Shown in pieces: positions 25,948-35,320 of a stretch of DNA of 47,700 bases (positions within the stretch are counted from its first letter, which is position 1; every line of letters begins with the position of its first letter). The stretch spans positions 1 through 47,700 of the forward strand of contig CAJFLB010000008.1 of the NCBI GenBank assembly GCA_904387305.1. The letters run 5' to 3'. Made by a program: the position numbers and the translations under genes. Under the pieces are notes generated by a model. It was not told where the DNA came from and searched no databases. It was given only the letters and a program-made list of their open reading frames with translations. The DNA comes from an uncultured Clostridia bacterium. GTDB lineage: Bacteria; Bacillota; Clostridia; TANB77; CAG-508.

Positions 25948-27183
25948 TTATTCATGCCTTTCTTGTAATTTATACAATTTAATCACAAATTCCGTCCAAC
26001 TATCTTTTTCCTTCTTAGAACTTTTTACACGAATATCTCCATCTTGGTTTCTAATAATACTTTTGCAAAAAGCAAGTCCAATGCCTAAACTACTTTCTTT
26101 ACTATTTTTTGCTTTATAAAATCTATCAAAAATATGTCCTAAATCTTCTTTGTCAATACCTTCTCCATCATCTTTTATACTTATTTTCGTATACATGGTA
26201 TTTTCTTCGATTTTTATTGTTATCGTTTTCGCACCATGCTCGATTGCATTTTTTACAATATTATTCATGGCTTCTATTGTCCATTTTTTGTCACAGTTTA
26301 TTGTTTCTTCTTTATTAGATACAATTTCTATATCCGCATCATTTATCTCACACATAGCTTTAAAATTGTTTTTCACTTCTAAGCATAAATGATATGCATT
26401 TTCATTCTTTTTGTCTAAAATCAGTGTTTTCGAGTCTAATTTGGCTATATTTAAAACAGTTTTTATTAACCAATTAATTTTTTCCAATTCCTTTTGACTG
26501 CTATCTAAAAATTCTTTTTTCTTTTCTTCTGGTAAATCTGTATATAAAATGTCATTGATTAGATTTAAAGAAGTCAGTGGTGTTTTCAATTGATGAGAAA
26601 TATCTGCTATTAGTTTTTCAATATCTTTATTATTTTTTTCTAGTAAACTATTTTTTTCTTTCAACATAATGGTCATATCATAAATATCATTTTTTAATTT
26701 ACTAAAATCACTTTCATCTTGTTCTTTTAAATCTATGATATAGTTTCCTTTTAATATTTCTTTACAATAGGCATCTAAATCTTTTAACTTCTGATTTTGT
26801 TTTCGAATATAAATAGTATATATACATATGACACCTAAAGTTGCTAAGATAAAGAAAATCGAAAATAGAATGATTAATTTATAGATAATTTCAAACTGAG
26901 TATTTTCTATGTCAATATTTTCAGCATTAAATCCATATTTACTTAAAATATCTTCTACCTTTTCATGGCTTTCCTGGCTATTTAGAAATATATCTTGTAT
27001 TATTTTTTCTTCTTGCTCAGGATATTCTTCTACAATTTTTGCTATTACTTGATTTGTATAATCATATAAACTTTCTTTATAGTTTTTTTGTATATAATAA
27101 ATAGTAAATATAGTTAACAATATGATGGCTACTAATAGCATGGTAATATAAATATATAAATTTCTTTTTTGTTTTGTATTCAT
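25948..27183 (-). CDS. Sensor histidine kinase
   Basis: 411 residues. Two membrane helices (~10-30 and ~100-125) enclose a short extracellular sensor of ~70 residues. A HAMP-like linker leads to the dimerisation/phosphoacceptor site ADISHQLKTPLTSL (His197). The ATPase domain has N box EAMNNIVKNAIEH, G1 DDGEGI, F box FDRFYK and G2 GIGLAFCK. It should phosphorylate the OmpR-type regulator encoded just upstream and so control the ABC exporter downstream. A GGGAC repeat separates it from the regulator gene. Confidence 0.95.
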   Translation of the reverse strand: MNTKQKRNLYIYITMLLVAIILLTIFTIYYIQKNYKESLYDYTNQVIAKIVEEYPEQEEKIIQDIFLNSQESHEKVEDILSKYGFNAENIDIENTQFEIIYKLIILFSIFFILATLGVICIYTIYIRKQNQKLKDLDAYCKEILKGNYIIDLKEQDESDFSKLKNDIYDMTIMLKEKNSLLEKNNKDIEKLIADISHQLKTPLTSLNLINDILYTDLPEEKKKEFLDSSQKELEKINWLIKTVLNIAKLDSKTLILDKKNENAYHLCLEVKNNFKAMCEINDADIEIVSNKEETINCDKKWTIEAMNNIVKNAIEHGAKTITIKIEENTMYTKISIKDDGEGIDKEDLGHIFDRFYKAKNSKESSLGIGLAFCKSIIRNQDGDIRVKSSKKEKDSWTEFVIKLYKLQERHE

Positions 27184-27215
27184 ATTTCTCCTTTTTGTCT
27201 TTTTGAGATTGTTTT

Positions 27216-27246
27216 TGTCCTTTTGGGGACGTTTCTGTTTGGGACA
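27216..27246. repeat. GGGAC-type repeat, copy 2
   Basis: Exact 31-nt match to 13334-13364. The 3' stem half seen in copy 1 is missing here. Degenerate TGTCCCTTGG and ACGTCCC fragments follow at about 27293-27334, suggesting a decayed longer element between the regulator and kinase genes. Confidence 0.7.
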
Positions 27247-27331
27247 TTTTTATGTAAATCTTCCTTATAATTCATAAATCTATGGTAATAACTGTCCCTT
27301 GGAATCAATTTTTAAACAATTTAGTACGTCC

Positions 27332-28010
27332 CTATCGTTCAATCTTGTAACCTAATCCTCTGACTGTTTTAATAATTTCTGGTTTATTAGGATCGTTTTC
27401 TATTTTTTCTCGAATTCTTTTGATATATACTGTTAAAGTATTATCATTTACGAAGTTTTCTTCATTATCCCAGATATAAGATAATATTTGCTCTCTTGTT
27501 ATAATTTTTCCTCTGTTTTCAAATAGCATTACTAAAATCTTGTATTCTAATGCTGTTAATTCTAATTCTTGGTTATCTTTTAATACTTTTCCGTGTTGTA
27601 TAATTGATTTCTACATTTTTAATTTTTATTGTTTCTTCTTTTTCTTTTTTTACATTATGCCTTAATACATTTTTTATCCTAGATAATAATTCTCCTGCAT
27701 GAAATGGTTTGGTAATATAATCATCTGCTCCTAAGTCAAATCCTTTTACAATATCTTTTTCTTCATCTAGTGCTGTTAAAAATATGGTCGGAATTTCTTG
27801 TGTAGTTTTCATTTTTTGATATAAATCATATCCTGTACCATCTGGTAAATTAATATCTAACAACATCAAGTCATAATCATTGTTTTCGATTTTTTCAATA
27901 CCTTCTTTTACAGTTTTTGCTGTATGAATAACAAATCCCTCTGATTGTAAATAATAAGAAACGGTATTTGATATGTTTTTATCATCTTCTACTAATAATA
28001 TGGTAATCAT
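27332..28010 (-). CDS. OmpR-family response regulator, read across one +1 frameshift
   Basis: 225 residues when joined, the usual OmpR/PhoB length. The receiver domain (1-120) has acidic EDD near the N-terminus, phosphoacceptor Asp52 (LLDINLPDG), Thr79 and Lys101 (TKPF). The linker frame reads VEINYTT and then meets an in-frame CGG (27593-27591); reading on gives stop at 27573. Skipping the C gives GGA AAA GTA (GKVLKDNQELELTALEYKIL). The winged-helix DNA-binding domain follows, with REQILSYIW and TVYIKRIREKIE and VRGLGYKIE at the end. Without the shift the product has no DNA-binding domain. It forms a pair with the kinase downstream. Confidence 0.9.
27591..27593 (-). other. CGG +1 frameshift site in the response regulator gene
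   Basis: Minus strand: ACA ACA CGG AAA AGT. Skipping the C gives ACA ACA GGA AAA GTA TTA AAA GAT, which restores the OmpR-type effector domain. Confidence 0.65.
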
Positions 28011-28026
28011 AATTCCATCCTCTTTT

Positions 28027-28749
28027 TTATTTTTTTAATAAATATGGTGCATGTTTTTTTATCATCTTTAAGATAAATATGACAGATGCTTCTACTAACT
28101 CTGACATTTTTTGTTCACTATATATTTTGTATTCTGTACTTTCTCCATCTTCTATCACTTGTACCTTTCCTGTATATCTATCACTTATATATTCTATTGT
28201 TTTTTCTATTTCTGTTTTTTCTAATTTAATCCAATCAATATCTTTCAAATATTCTTTTATTTTTTCTTGATATTCTGGCTTATCCGCTAAATGATGGTCA
28301 TAAATGTATTTCGAAAATATTTTAAAATCTTGTGTTTTGATTTGTCTTGCTTTTTCTTTACTACATAAAATTCTTTCTCCATTATTTAATACTAAACCTA
28401 TTCTATTTTTTTCTTCATCATAAATTCCATGTTCGCCATATGTTTTATCATTCCAGAAATAATCTGTTAATAAATGAATATAGTATCCTAACATCAATGG
28501 ATTGGAAAATTTAGATTTATATTTTTCTGCAAAATTTCTTAAATCATATCTTTTTTCTATATGTTCTACTACTAAAATATCTGTTTCAAAATGTGTTCTT
28601 GCATGTGATACATGATGTGTTATTCCTTTTACAACATATTCATTTGGTATATCTGGCAATATATTTCCAAATGTAAATATATTTTTATCTGTATTTATCT
28701 TTTCACTTACTTTTTTGGCTGTTGCTAAATGAATGGCCCAAGTTGGCAT
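28027..28749 (-). CDS. Zinc-dependent phospholipase C-like protein
   Basis: 240 residues that resemble the Zn_dep_PLPC/S1-P1-nuclease-like fold. MPTWAIHLATA at the start, GNILPDIPN, THHVSHARTHFE and LGYYIHLLTDYFWN supply the Trp/His/Asp residues that ligate zinc in this superfamily. There is no signal peptide, so the protein is probably cytoplasmic and may be a general metal hydrolase rather than a secreted toxin-like phospholipase. It lies 16 nt upstream of the response regulator in the same direction, so the two are probably co-transcribed. Confidence 0.8.
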   Translation of the reverse strand: MPTWAIHLATAKKVSEKINTDKNIFTFGNILPDIPNEYVVKGITHHVSHARTHFETDILVVEHIEKRYDLRNFAEKYKSKFSNPLMLGYYIHLLTDYFWNDKTYGEHGIYDEEKNRIGLVLNNGERILCSKEKARQIKTQDFKIFSKYIYDHHLADKPEYQEKIKEYLKDIDWIKLEKTEIEKTIEYISDRYTGKVQVIEDGESTEYKIYSEQKMSELVEASVIFILKMIKKHAPYLLKK

Positions 28750-28977
28750 GTTGATTCCCCCTTTATTTATTTTATCTTATCTTTATTCCAAAATATTGTC
28801 AAGATAAATCTCGTTTCACAAAAACTTTCCTCTACTTTTCTTATTTAACAAAAAAGAGAGGAAGAATTTTTTCAAGTTTTACTACCTTTACCAGTTCTTT
28901 TTTATTTTTTCTATCATATATTTAAGTAAAATATTTAGATTACTTTTTAGCAGTTATCTGCTACTTTGGAGGTTTTT

Positions 28978-30403
28978 ATGATTTACAAATATATGAATAA
29001 AACAAATGTTAAACGTTTTTTTAGTATTCTTCTTATGTTTTGCATTTTCATTTCTTACTCTTCTTTTGCATTTGCTTCAGATGACTCTTTATATGTTTGG
29101 TCTAGCAATAGCAATACATTAAACATTGTTAATAATACAACAAACTCTGCTAATACCGCAAATATTACAAATTCAAGTACAAATACCAGTAATTCTAATA
29201 CTACATCCACAAATACAGGCAATGCTTCTAATAACACAAATACAACCACTAACACTTCTACAGATGTTTCTAATGTAGAAGATGATAGTTCTTTACTTAC
29301 AAATGCAACAAGTGAAGTAACAGATAATAATTCTTTAAATCTAGAATCTGCATCTGCTATTTTAATTGAACAATCTTCTGGTCAAATTCTATATGCACAT
29401 AACATTCATGAACAATTGAGACCTGCTTCTGTTACCAAAGTCATGAGTATCCTTTTAATTATGGAGGCATTAGATGCTGGAAAAATATCTTTAACAGATT
29501 CTGTTCCTTGTAGTGAAAATGCAGCTTCTATGGGTGGTTCCCAGATATGGCTAGATACAACTGAAGCTTTGACAGTAGATGAAATGTTAAAAGCAATTTG
29601 TGTGAATTCTGCTAATGATTGTGTGGTTGCAATGGCTGAATATATTGCTGGTTCAGAAGAAGCATTTGTTCAAATGATGAATGATAAGGCTTATGAACTA
29701 GGAATGAGTGATACCACTTTTAAGAATTGCCATGGTTTAGATGAAGATGGTCATGTAACTTCTAGTTATGATATTGCCATTATGTCTAGAGAATTACTTA
29801 CAAAATATCCCCAAATCAAAAATTACACAACCATTTGGATGGATACTTTACGAGATGGTGAGACTCGGGCTTTCTAATACCAATCGATTAATAAAAAACT
29901 ATTCTGGTGCTACTGGTTTAAAGACTGGTTCTACTTCTCTCGCTTTATATAATTTATCTGCTAGTGCTACACGTGACGATTTATCTTTAATTGCTGTTAT
30001 TATGAAAGCTCCTTCTACAAAGGTTAGATTTTCGGAAGCTCAAAAGTTATTAGATTATGGCTTTAACAATTTCTCTTATCAAAGTTTTGGCAAAACAGGA
30101 GATTTAATTCAAACGGTTAGTATTGATAAAGGTGTGCAAGCAACCATTCCTGTTGTATTGGAAAATGATGCTGGTATCTTATTAGCAAAAGGTAGTGAAA
30201 AAAATATTGAACAAACTGTGACTATTGATGAAAATATTTCTGCCCCTATTTCTAGTGGGCAAAAAGTAGGTGAAATTTCTTTTTCTTTAGATGGTGAAGT
30301 TCTTACAACTGTTAATTTAGTTTCTCAAGTTGCTGTTAATAAAATGGATATTGCCACTATGAGTACAAAAGTATTTTCTACTTGGTTTAATTTACTAAGA
30401 TAA
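28978..30403 (+). CDS. dacF: D-alanyl-D-alanine carboxypeptidase (DacF-like), read across one +1 frameshift
   Basis: A serine D,D-carboxypeptidase that trims pentapeptide side chains of peptidoglycan; ~474 residues when joined. ATG 28978 follows GGAGG by 5 nt. A signal peptide (~1-34) and an Asn/Thr/Ser-rich linker (~45-125) lead to the penicillin-binding domain, with SVTK (Ser151-Lys154) and SAN (211-213). At IWMDTLRDGET an in-frame CGG (29866-29868) breaks the frame; read on, it ends at 29877. Skipping the C gives GGG CTT TCT AAT (GLSNTNRLI), then KTG at 315-317 and the C-terminal PBP5-like beta domain. The catalytic triad is therefore complete only if the C is skipped. Confidence 0.9.
29866..29868 (+). 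other. CGG +1 frameshift site in the carboxypeptidase gene
   Basis: Upstream frame: GAG ACT CGG GCT TTC TAA. Skipping the C gives GAG ACT GGG CTT TCT AAT ACC, which rejoins the DacF frame. Confidence 0.65.
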
Positions 30404-30529
30404 CTCTGGCGTTCCATATATATGTCAATCGTTTTTCTTCGAGTAACATTTGACAGAGTATAAAAAATATGCTATTATCTAAATACATTAAGCAATGTAC
30501 TCTGGTTCGGCTTGTGTATATTGTTTATC

Positions 30530-30562
30530 GTAGATGTAACTGTAACTACATCTACTTTTTTT
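30530..30562 (+). terminator. Intrinsic terminator downstream of dacF
   Basis: GTAGATGTA / TACATCTAC with an 8-nt loop is followed by seven Ts. It lies 127 nt after the carboxypeptidase stop. A further small hairpin (GAGGAAAT / ATTTCCTC) follows. I see no convincing gene in 30404-30855. Confidence 0.8.
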
Positions 30563-30739
30563 ATGTAAAAAAGCGAGGAAATCCTGTAACAAATTTCCTC
30601 ACTCGACTATGTATGACAACAATTAGTCTTTACTCTTTTTGTATTCTTCAAGTTTTGATTGAAATAAGCATTATTTTCTTTTCCCCATTCATTGCTTTTG
30701 ACTTTGAAATTTTCATTTGCTAACTAAATAGTATCATAA

Positions 30740-30771
30740 ATGAGAGTAATTATCAATATAACTACTCTCAT
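30740..30771. repeat. 9-bp inverted repeat
   Basis: ATGAGAGTA (30740-30748) and TACTCTCAT (30763-30771) are exact inverted copies in the intergenic stretch before the next minus-strand gene. There is no T tract. Confidence 0.5.
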
Positions 30772-30855
30772 CTAAATTGTGATTTTATAAAATTGTTAAA
30801 GACATAAATTAAGGTAAAAAATTTTTAATCCTCAAATTATGTCTTTTGAAAAAAA

Positions 30856-31302
30856 TCAATTAAAATTCAGCTTTTTTAAATTTTCATTAAGCCAAAACTC
30901 TGTCACCTCTATAGCTTCACAGTCTATTATTAGCATACCTAAATCATAGCACAGTTCTACCCGATCATTACGAATAAGTCCATCAGGTTCATGGTCGTTA
31001 TCTAGTATAGTATCTAAAGCAATCACCAAAGCTGTAAGTTCATAAAGACATTTATTAGCTTCATCTTGTGCTAATAAATTAATCTTTTTTATTATTTGTT
31101 TTTCTAACTCATCTAAAATCTCATTTAGATGTTTAATTTCTAAATCTTCCTCCCTTAAAAATGGGAAACACTCTTCTAAATTTTTAATTGTATATTTTTC
31201 CTCCTGTTTTTTCACACAAATCAAACGAACCAATCCATTCATTGCTTGATATGGATGACTTAAAATCCGTGCCATCATTTTCTCTACAATTGACTTTTCC
31301 AT
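30856..31302 (-). CDS. Unknown 148-residue protein
   Basis: The family is not recognised. It is predicted all-helical, with no signal peptide, and contains charged coiled-coil-like segments (HLNEILDELEKQIIKKINLL). AAAGGAGG lies 10 nt before the ATG. Codon use differs from the neighbours: two in-frame CGG codons (31267-31269 and 30961-30963) plus CTG and CGT. This suggests that it was acquired from another genome. It is isolated, with no obvious partner, in an accessory stretch next to unusual intergenic sequence. Confidence 0.78.
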   Translation of the reverse strand: MEKSIVEKMMARILSHPYQAMNGLVRLICVKKQEEKYTIKNLEECFPFLREEDLEIKHLNEILDELEKQIIKKINLLAQDEANKCLYELTALVIALDTILDNDHEPDGLIRNDRVELCYDLGMLIIDCEAIEVTEFWLNENLKKLNFN

Positions 31303-31615
31303 TCTAATTATCCTCCTTTGAGTTGATAAACGTAATTCATTATAACATAAATTATCAATATTATCAATATTTTCAAATTCACATTATCCTCTTTGGTGCT
31401 TAAAAACATCACATATACCTATTATATTTTGTTAAGCCTTTCGGAGTTTCCCCCGAGATGTTTGAATCACCTCAAAGGGCATTAATAAGTATCCTTACCA
31501 TTTGAGCATAAAAACTTGTAGAAATCAAACATTATTTTATGTCTTACAATTAATTATGAATTAAAAAACTAAATTGTATTTTTCATGCATATATTAATTG
31601 TAATGGAGGAAAATT
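31303..31615. other. Intergenic region with an unassigned, more GC-rich core
   Basis: No ORF. Positions ~31437-31510 are visibly richer in GC than the flanks and contain short complementary pieces (TTTCGGAG with CCCCCGAG), so a structured RNA is possible. I could not match it to a riboswitch class I know. The last ~100 nt are AT-rich leader of the deacetylase gene. Confidence 0.4.
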
Positions 31616-32407
31616 ATGAAATTAGTTGTGATTAAAAAGAAATCCGTCTTTAGATTCTTTATATCTTTATTTTGTATATCTATATCCATATTAAACTTTT
31701 TTGTTTTTAATCTTTTTTCTATAAGGTCAAATACACTATCTACCAGTGCTATTGACGAAAATACTTTTCAAAATAGAATCGCTAGTCTTATTAATCAGAA
31801 AGAAAAAATTGCTTATTTAACATTTGATGATGGTCCTACTTTAAAATCAACACCTAAAATTCTTGATATATTGTCTGAAGAAAATGTAAAAGCAACCTTT
31901 TTTGTTGTTGGAAAGCATGTTAAAGAACATCCTGAGCTTGTAAAACGTGCATATGACGAAGGGCACTATATTGCCAATCACAGTTATAGTCATAATAATG
32001 ATAAACTATATACAAATTCCGATAGTTTTATCAATGAAATTCTATCTACTGATGTAGAAATTGGTAAAGCCATTGGCATGGAAAATTACCATTCGTATGT
32101 TTTTCGATTTCCAAACGGATATATGGCACCAAGCTATAAAAATAAAAAACAAGAATATGTCAAACTACTTTCTAATATAGATTATACCTACATAGATTGG
32201 AATGCTTTAAATAAAGATTCTGAGAAAAAATATAGTAATTCAAAATTATTAAAAAATTTAAAAGATTCTTCAAAAAATAAAGGTACCCTAGTCATTTTAA
32301 TGCATGATACTTCTGATGTAAATGAAACACATCTTGTCTTAAAAGGTTCTATTCATTACTTGAAGGATCAAGGGTATATTTTTCAAAATTTTTATGATTT
32401 AAAATGA
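31616..32407 (+). CDS. Membrane-anchored polysaccharide deacetylase
   Basis: 263 residues. An N-terminal helix (~12-35) anchors or exports the enzyme. The NodB-homology domain has motif 1 TFDDGP (69-74), motif 2 NHSYSH with zinc ligands His122 and His126, motif 3 RFPNGY, motif 4 DW and motif 5 LMHD. All catalytic and metal residues are present. This is a family-4 carbohydrate esterase, most likely removing N-acetyl groups from peptidoglycan or a surface glycan (PgdA/PdaA type). ATGGAGG precedes the start. It is monocistronic, with a strong hairpin downstream. Confidence 0.93.
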   Translation: MKLVVIKKKSVFRFFISLFCISISILNFFVFNLFSIRSNTLSTSAIDENTFQNRIASLINQKEKIAYLTFDDGPTLKSTPKILDILSEENVKATFFVVGKHVKEHPELVKRAYDEGHYIANHSYSHNNDKLYTNSDSFINEILSTDVEIGKAIGMENYHSYVFRFPNGYMAPSYKNKKQEYVKLLSNIDYTYIDWNALNKDSEKKYSNSKLLKNLKDSSKNKGTLVILMHDTSDVNETHLVLKGSIHYLKDQGYIFQNFYDLK

Positions 32408-32473
32408 TTTTGGTAATTTTCGGACTATTTGATTTATTAAAATAATCTAAAATGAATAATCGATTTTAAATAT

Positions 32474-32516
32474 ACAAAACTGCATTTTTGACAATATGTC
32501 TCAAATGCAGTTTTGT
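32474..32516. terminator. Strong bidirectional hairpin between convergent genes
   Basis: ACAAAACTGCATTT (32474-32487) and AAATGCAGTTTTGT (32503-32516) form a perfect 14-bp stem between the deacetylase and the cupin-like gene, which converge. Confidence 0.7.
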
Positions 32517-32531
32517 ACAATTTGTTGGATA

Positions 32532-33023
32532 CTACCTCGTGCTATTGCTGCCCAGTTTTATGGAGAGCACATTAATTGGTTCTCCATAATCGTTAACCAG
32601 CCGATGGGTCTCCCCTTTGTGGCAGACTTTTATGGTGCCATCAGGAAAAATATACCATTCTTTAATTTTTCTTTTCTGCTTTCCCCTATTGACTGGCTTT
32701 TCATGTCCATGTTCACCAATAACTTCTCCAGGGTCTGCTGTGTAAATCCACGCAAACTGGTGAACTGTATGTTTATGTCGATATTCTCCGATATCCTGTT
32801 GCCATACATTTCCCTTGATGTGTGGTCCTCTTAATTTTTCCCATGAAGAGATTCTAGTCGTCCTAAGAATTGCTTCAATTTCTTCCCAGAAACAGTCCAT
32901 CGGACTACCAAGCCAATATGGTTGACCCGTTTTCTCACGAATGGAATTTAAATCCTTTTCTGTGAAATTTCTTTCCCGTGTTGCTGTTGTTAATGTTCTT
33001 TCTTCCATTTTTTTGTCCTCCAA
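32532..33023 (-). CDS. Cupin-like protein
   Basis: 163 residues. A His-rich core (YRHKHTVHQFAW and VIGEHGHEKP) followed by KEWYIFPDGTIKVCHKGETHRL fits a small cupin barrel, probably metal-binding; I do not know the specific function. The N-terminal ~60 residues are polar and helical. The gene uses CGG, CTG and AAC codons more than its neighbours, including an in-frame CGG at 32601-32603, and is locally less AT-rich. Recent acquisition is therefore likely. GGAGG lies upstream of the ATG and the promoter is good. Confidence 0.75.
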   Translation of the reverse strand: MEDKKMEERTLTTATRERNFTEKDLNSIREKTGQPYWLGSPMDCFWEEIEAILRTTRISSWEKLRGPHIKGNVWQQDIGEYRHKHTVHQFAWIYTADPGEVIGEHGHEKPVNRGKQKRKIKEWYIFPDGTIKVCHKGETHRLVNDYGEPINVLSIKLGSNSTR

Positions 33024-33052
33024 CTTTTTATTTTTTGCATATTGCTTTTTGT

Positions 33053-33081
33053 ATTATACCACAAAATGCTCTAAAACTCAA
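33053..33081 (-). promoter_or_regulatory. Promoter of the cupin-like gene
   Basis: Minus strand: TTGAGT (33076-33081), a 17-bp spacer and TATAAT (33053-33058) with an extended TGG. Confidence 0.65.
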
Positions 33082-33152
33082 TAATTTTGCATATCTAATG
33101 ACAAACAGCTCCCCTCTTATAAAAGAAAATGTCTGTCAAATTTTTTATAAAA

Positions 33153-35002
33153 TTATTTCAAAGATCCCATCACTTTTGCTAACATATCTTTATATTTTTC
33201 TAATTTTGCTTTTTCTTCATCAATTTTACTTTGTGGTGCTTTATTCATAAAACCTGGATTAGATAGCATTTTTTCACATCTAGCAACTTCACCTTCTAGT
33301 CTTTTCTTTTCTTCTTGTAATCTTTTTCTTTCTTGTTCCATATCCACTAATCCCTCAAATGGCATATATAGTTCAATTCCATCTTCTACAATGCTAACAG
33401 CATTATCTTTAATTCCTGTTTTATCTTTTTGAATGGTTATATTACTTCCAAATCCTAATTTTAATAAGAATTCTTTTGCTTCCTCTATTTCTTTTTCATA
33501 TTTCTCAGTTACAAAGATTAACTCTGCTTTTTTAGATGGATGCACATTCATATTTGCTCTTGTATTTCTAATTTCTGTGATAATAGATTTTAATCTTTCA
33601 ACAAACTCTTCTTCATCTTTAAATGCATTCTCATTTTTTGCATAAGGCCATTTTGATACCATTAATTCTTTGTCATTATATTGTACTAAATTTCTGTTGT
33701 TACAAATGGCATAAATGGATGTAATAATTTCATTGAAATGCCAAATACATAATCTAATACATAGCAAACCTTTACTTTTTCCTTGTAGTCCTCACTATAT
33801 AGTCTTGGTTTTACCATTTCAATATACCAATCACAGAATTCATTCCAAATAAAGTTATATACTTTATCCAAAGCAACACCTAAATCATAATTTTCCATAT
33901 TATTAGTTACTTCTGCAATTAATGTTTCTAATTTATTGATAATCCATTTGTCTTCTAAATTCAATAATTCTTTTTTATATGTTTTTGCTTCTTTATCATA
34001 TACTTTTGTATGGAATTCAATAATATCTTCATCTTTTACGTCATTGTTTCTAATAAATTTGGTTGCATTCCAGATTTTATTTGCAAAGTTTGATGCTTGC
34101 TCTAATTTTTCTGGCATATATCGAATGTCATTTCCCATTGTAGTTCCTGATATGACAGCAAATCTTAAACTATCTGCTCCATATTCATCAATGATTTCAA
34201 TTGGATCTATACCATTTCCTAATGTTTTAGACATCTTTCTTCCTTGACTATCACGAACCATTCCGTGTATTAAAATATCTTTAAATGGTGCTTGACCAGT
34301 AAATTCTAATCCTTGTGACATCATTCTAGATACCCAGAAAGTAATAATATCAAATCCTGTAACTAATACATTGGTTGGATAGAATGTTTTGTAATCCTCT
34401 GTTTCCATGTTTGGCCAACCTAAAGTTGAGAATGGCCATAATGCAGAACTAAACCATGTATCTAATGTATCTTCATCTTGATGTAATTTTGTACTTCCAC
34501 ATTTTTCACATTTTTCTGGAGCTGTTTTTGCAACATTAATATGTCCACATTCTTCACAATAATATGCTGGTATTTGATGTCCCCACCATAATTGTCTTGA
34601 TATACACCAATCTTGTATATTATCTAACCAATTAAAGTATTGTTTTTCATATTTTTTAGGGATAAATCTAGCTTCATTATTTCTAACAGAATCTGCTGCT
34701 CTTTTTGCCAATTCCTTCATAGAAACAAACCATTGCTCAGATATTTTAGGTTCTATCGTTGTTTTACATCTTTCACATTTTGCAACATTATGGGTATAGT
34801 CTTCTGTTTTTACTAATGCACCAATTTCTTCTAGTTTTTTTACAATTGCTTTTCTAGCTTCTAATAAATCCATTCCTTTATATTCTGGAACCAAATCACC
34901 CATTTTATAATTTTCGTCAAATACTTCTACAATCTCTAGGTTATGTCTTAAACCTGCTTGATAGTCATTCATATCATGTGCTGGTGTAATTTTAACACAA
35001 CC
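33153..35002 (-). pseudogene. Decayed bacterial-type valyl-tRNA synthetase (valS remnant)
   Basis: Homology starts abruptly at GCVKITPAHDMNDY just after a stop at 35003-35005, so the N-terminal ~270 residues, including the HIGH motif, are gone. The remainder keeps the DSQGRKMSKTLGNGIDP (KMSKS) segment, the anticodon-binding domain and, in another frame, the C-terminal coiled-coil tRNA arm (to 33153). The frames are broken near 33690-33700 (FVTTEI then a TAG where EEIW is expected, resuming at YNDKELMVSKW). This break is not at a CGG, unlike the four other frameshifts in the window. An intact ValRS of a different type lies just upstream, so this copy is redundant. Confidence 0.9.
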
Positions 35003-35250
35003 CTAATCACAGAAAAATTATAGTATGTTAGAAAAAAATATAATACTAATGTGTATTTTATCATATTAAGAATATTTAATCAATTGCTAAAATGTAAAAT
35101 TTATAAGTAGATGTTTTTTACTATTTTCAGATTTGCTTTACAATATTAAAAACTAAATCAAAAATTTTATATTTTCTTATATTCATAATATTAAAACAAT
35201 TAATTCGTTAATTCTATTTATTTTAAACTATATTCTTTAACCCAAAGTCA

Positions 35251-35286
35251 AAAGCATTAACTTTCATATATATTTGTTAATGCTTT
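35251..35286 (-). terminator. Hairpin after the ValRS operon
   Basis: AAAGCATTAAC (35251-35261) pairs with GTTAATGCTTT (35276-35286), 35 nt after the stop of the 111-residue gene. T tract poor. The rest of 35003-35320 is very AT-rich and shows no gene. Confidence 0.5.
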
Positions 35287-35320
35287 CTTGTACATTTTTA
35301 TATTTGTATAGTAAAACTAA

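Noticed and set aside
7636..30403. Explaining the four frame breaks as random sequencing indels or ordinary pseudogenes
   Set aside because: All four are single extra Cs before GG in non-homopolymer contexts, with no other damage in the genes. Random errors would cluster in the abundant A/T runs. Raw reads are still needed to exclude it.
30469..30723. An 84-codon open frame on the plus strand
   Set aside because: It spans two obvious hairpins including an intrinsic terminator, has no RBS, and its translation has no protein-like composition. Treated as non-coding.
33686..33767. The valS frame break as a fifth CGG-type frameshift
   Set aside because: There is no CGG at the break; a TAG replaces the expected Trp codon, and the gene also lacks its 5' third. 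It is ordinary decay of a redundant gene.
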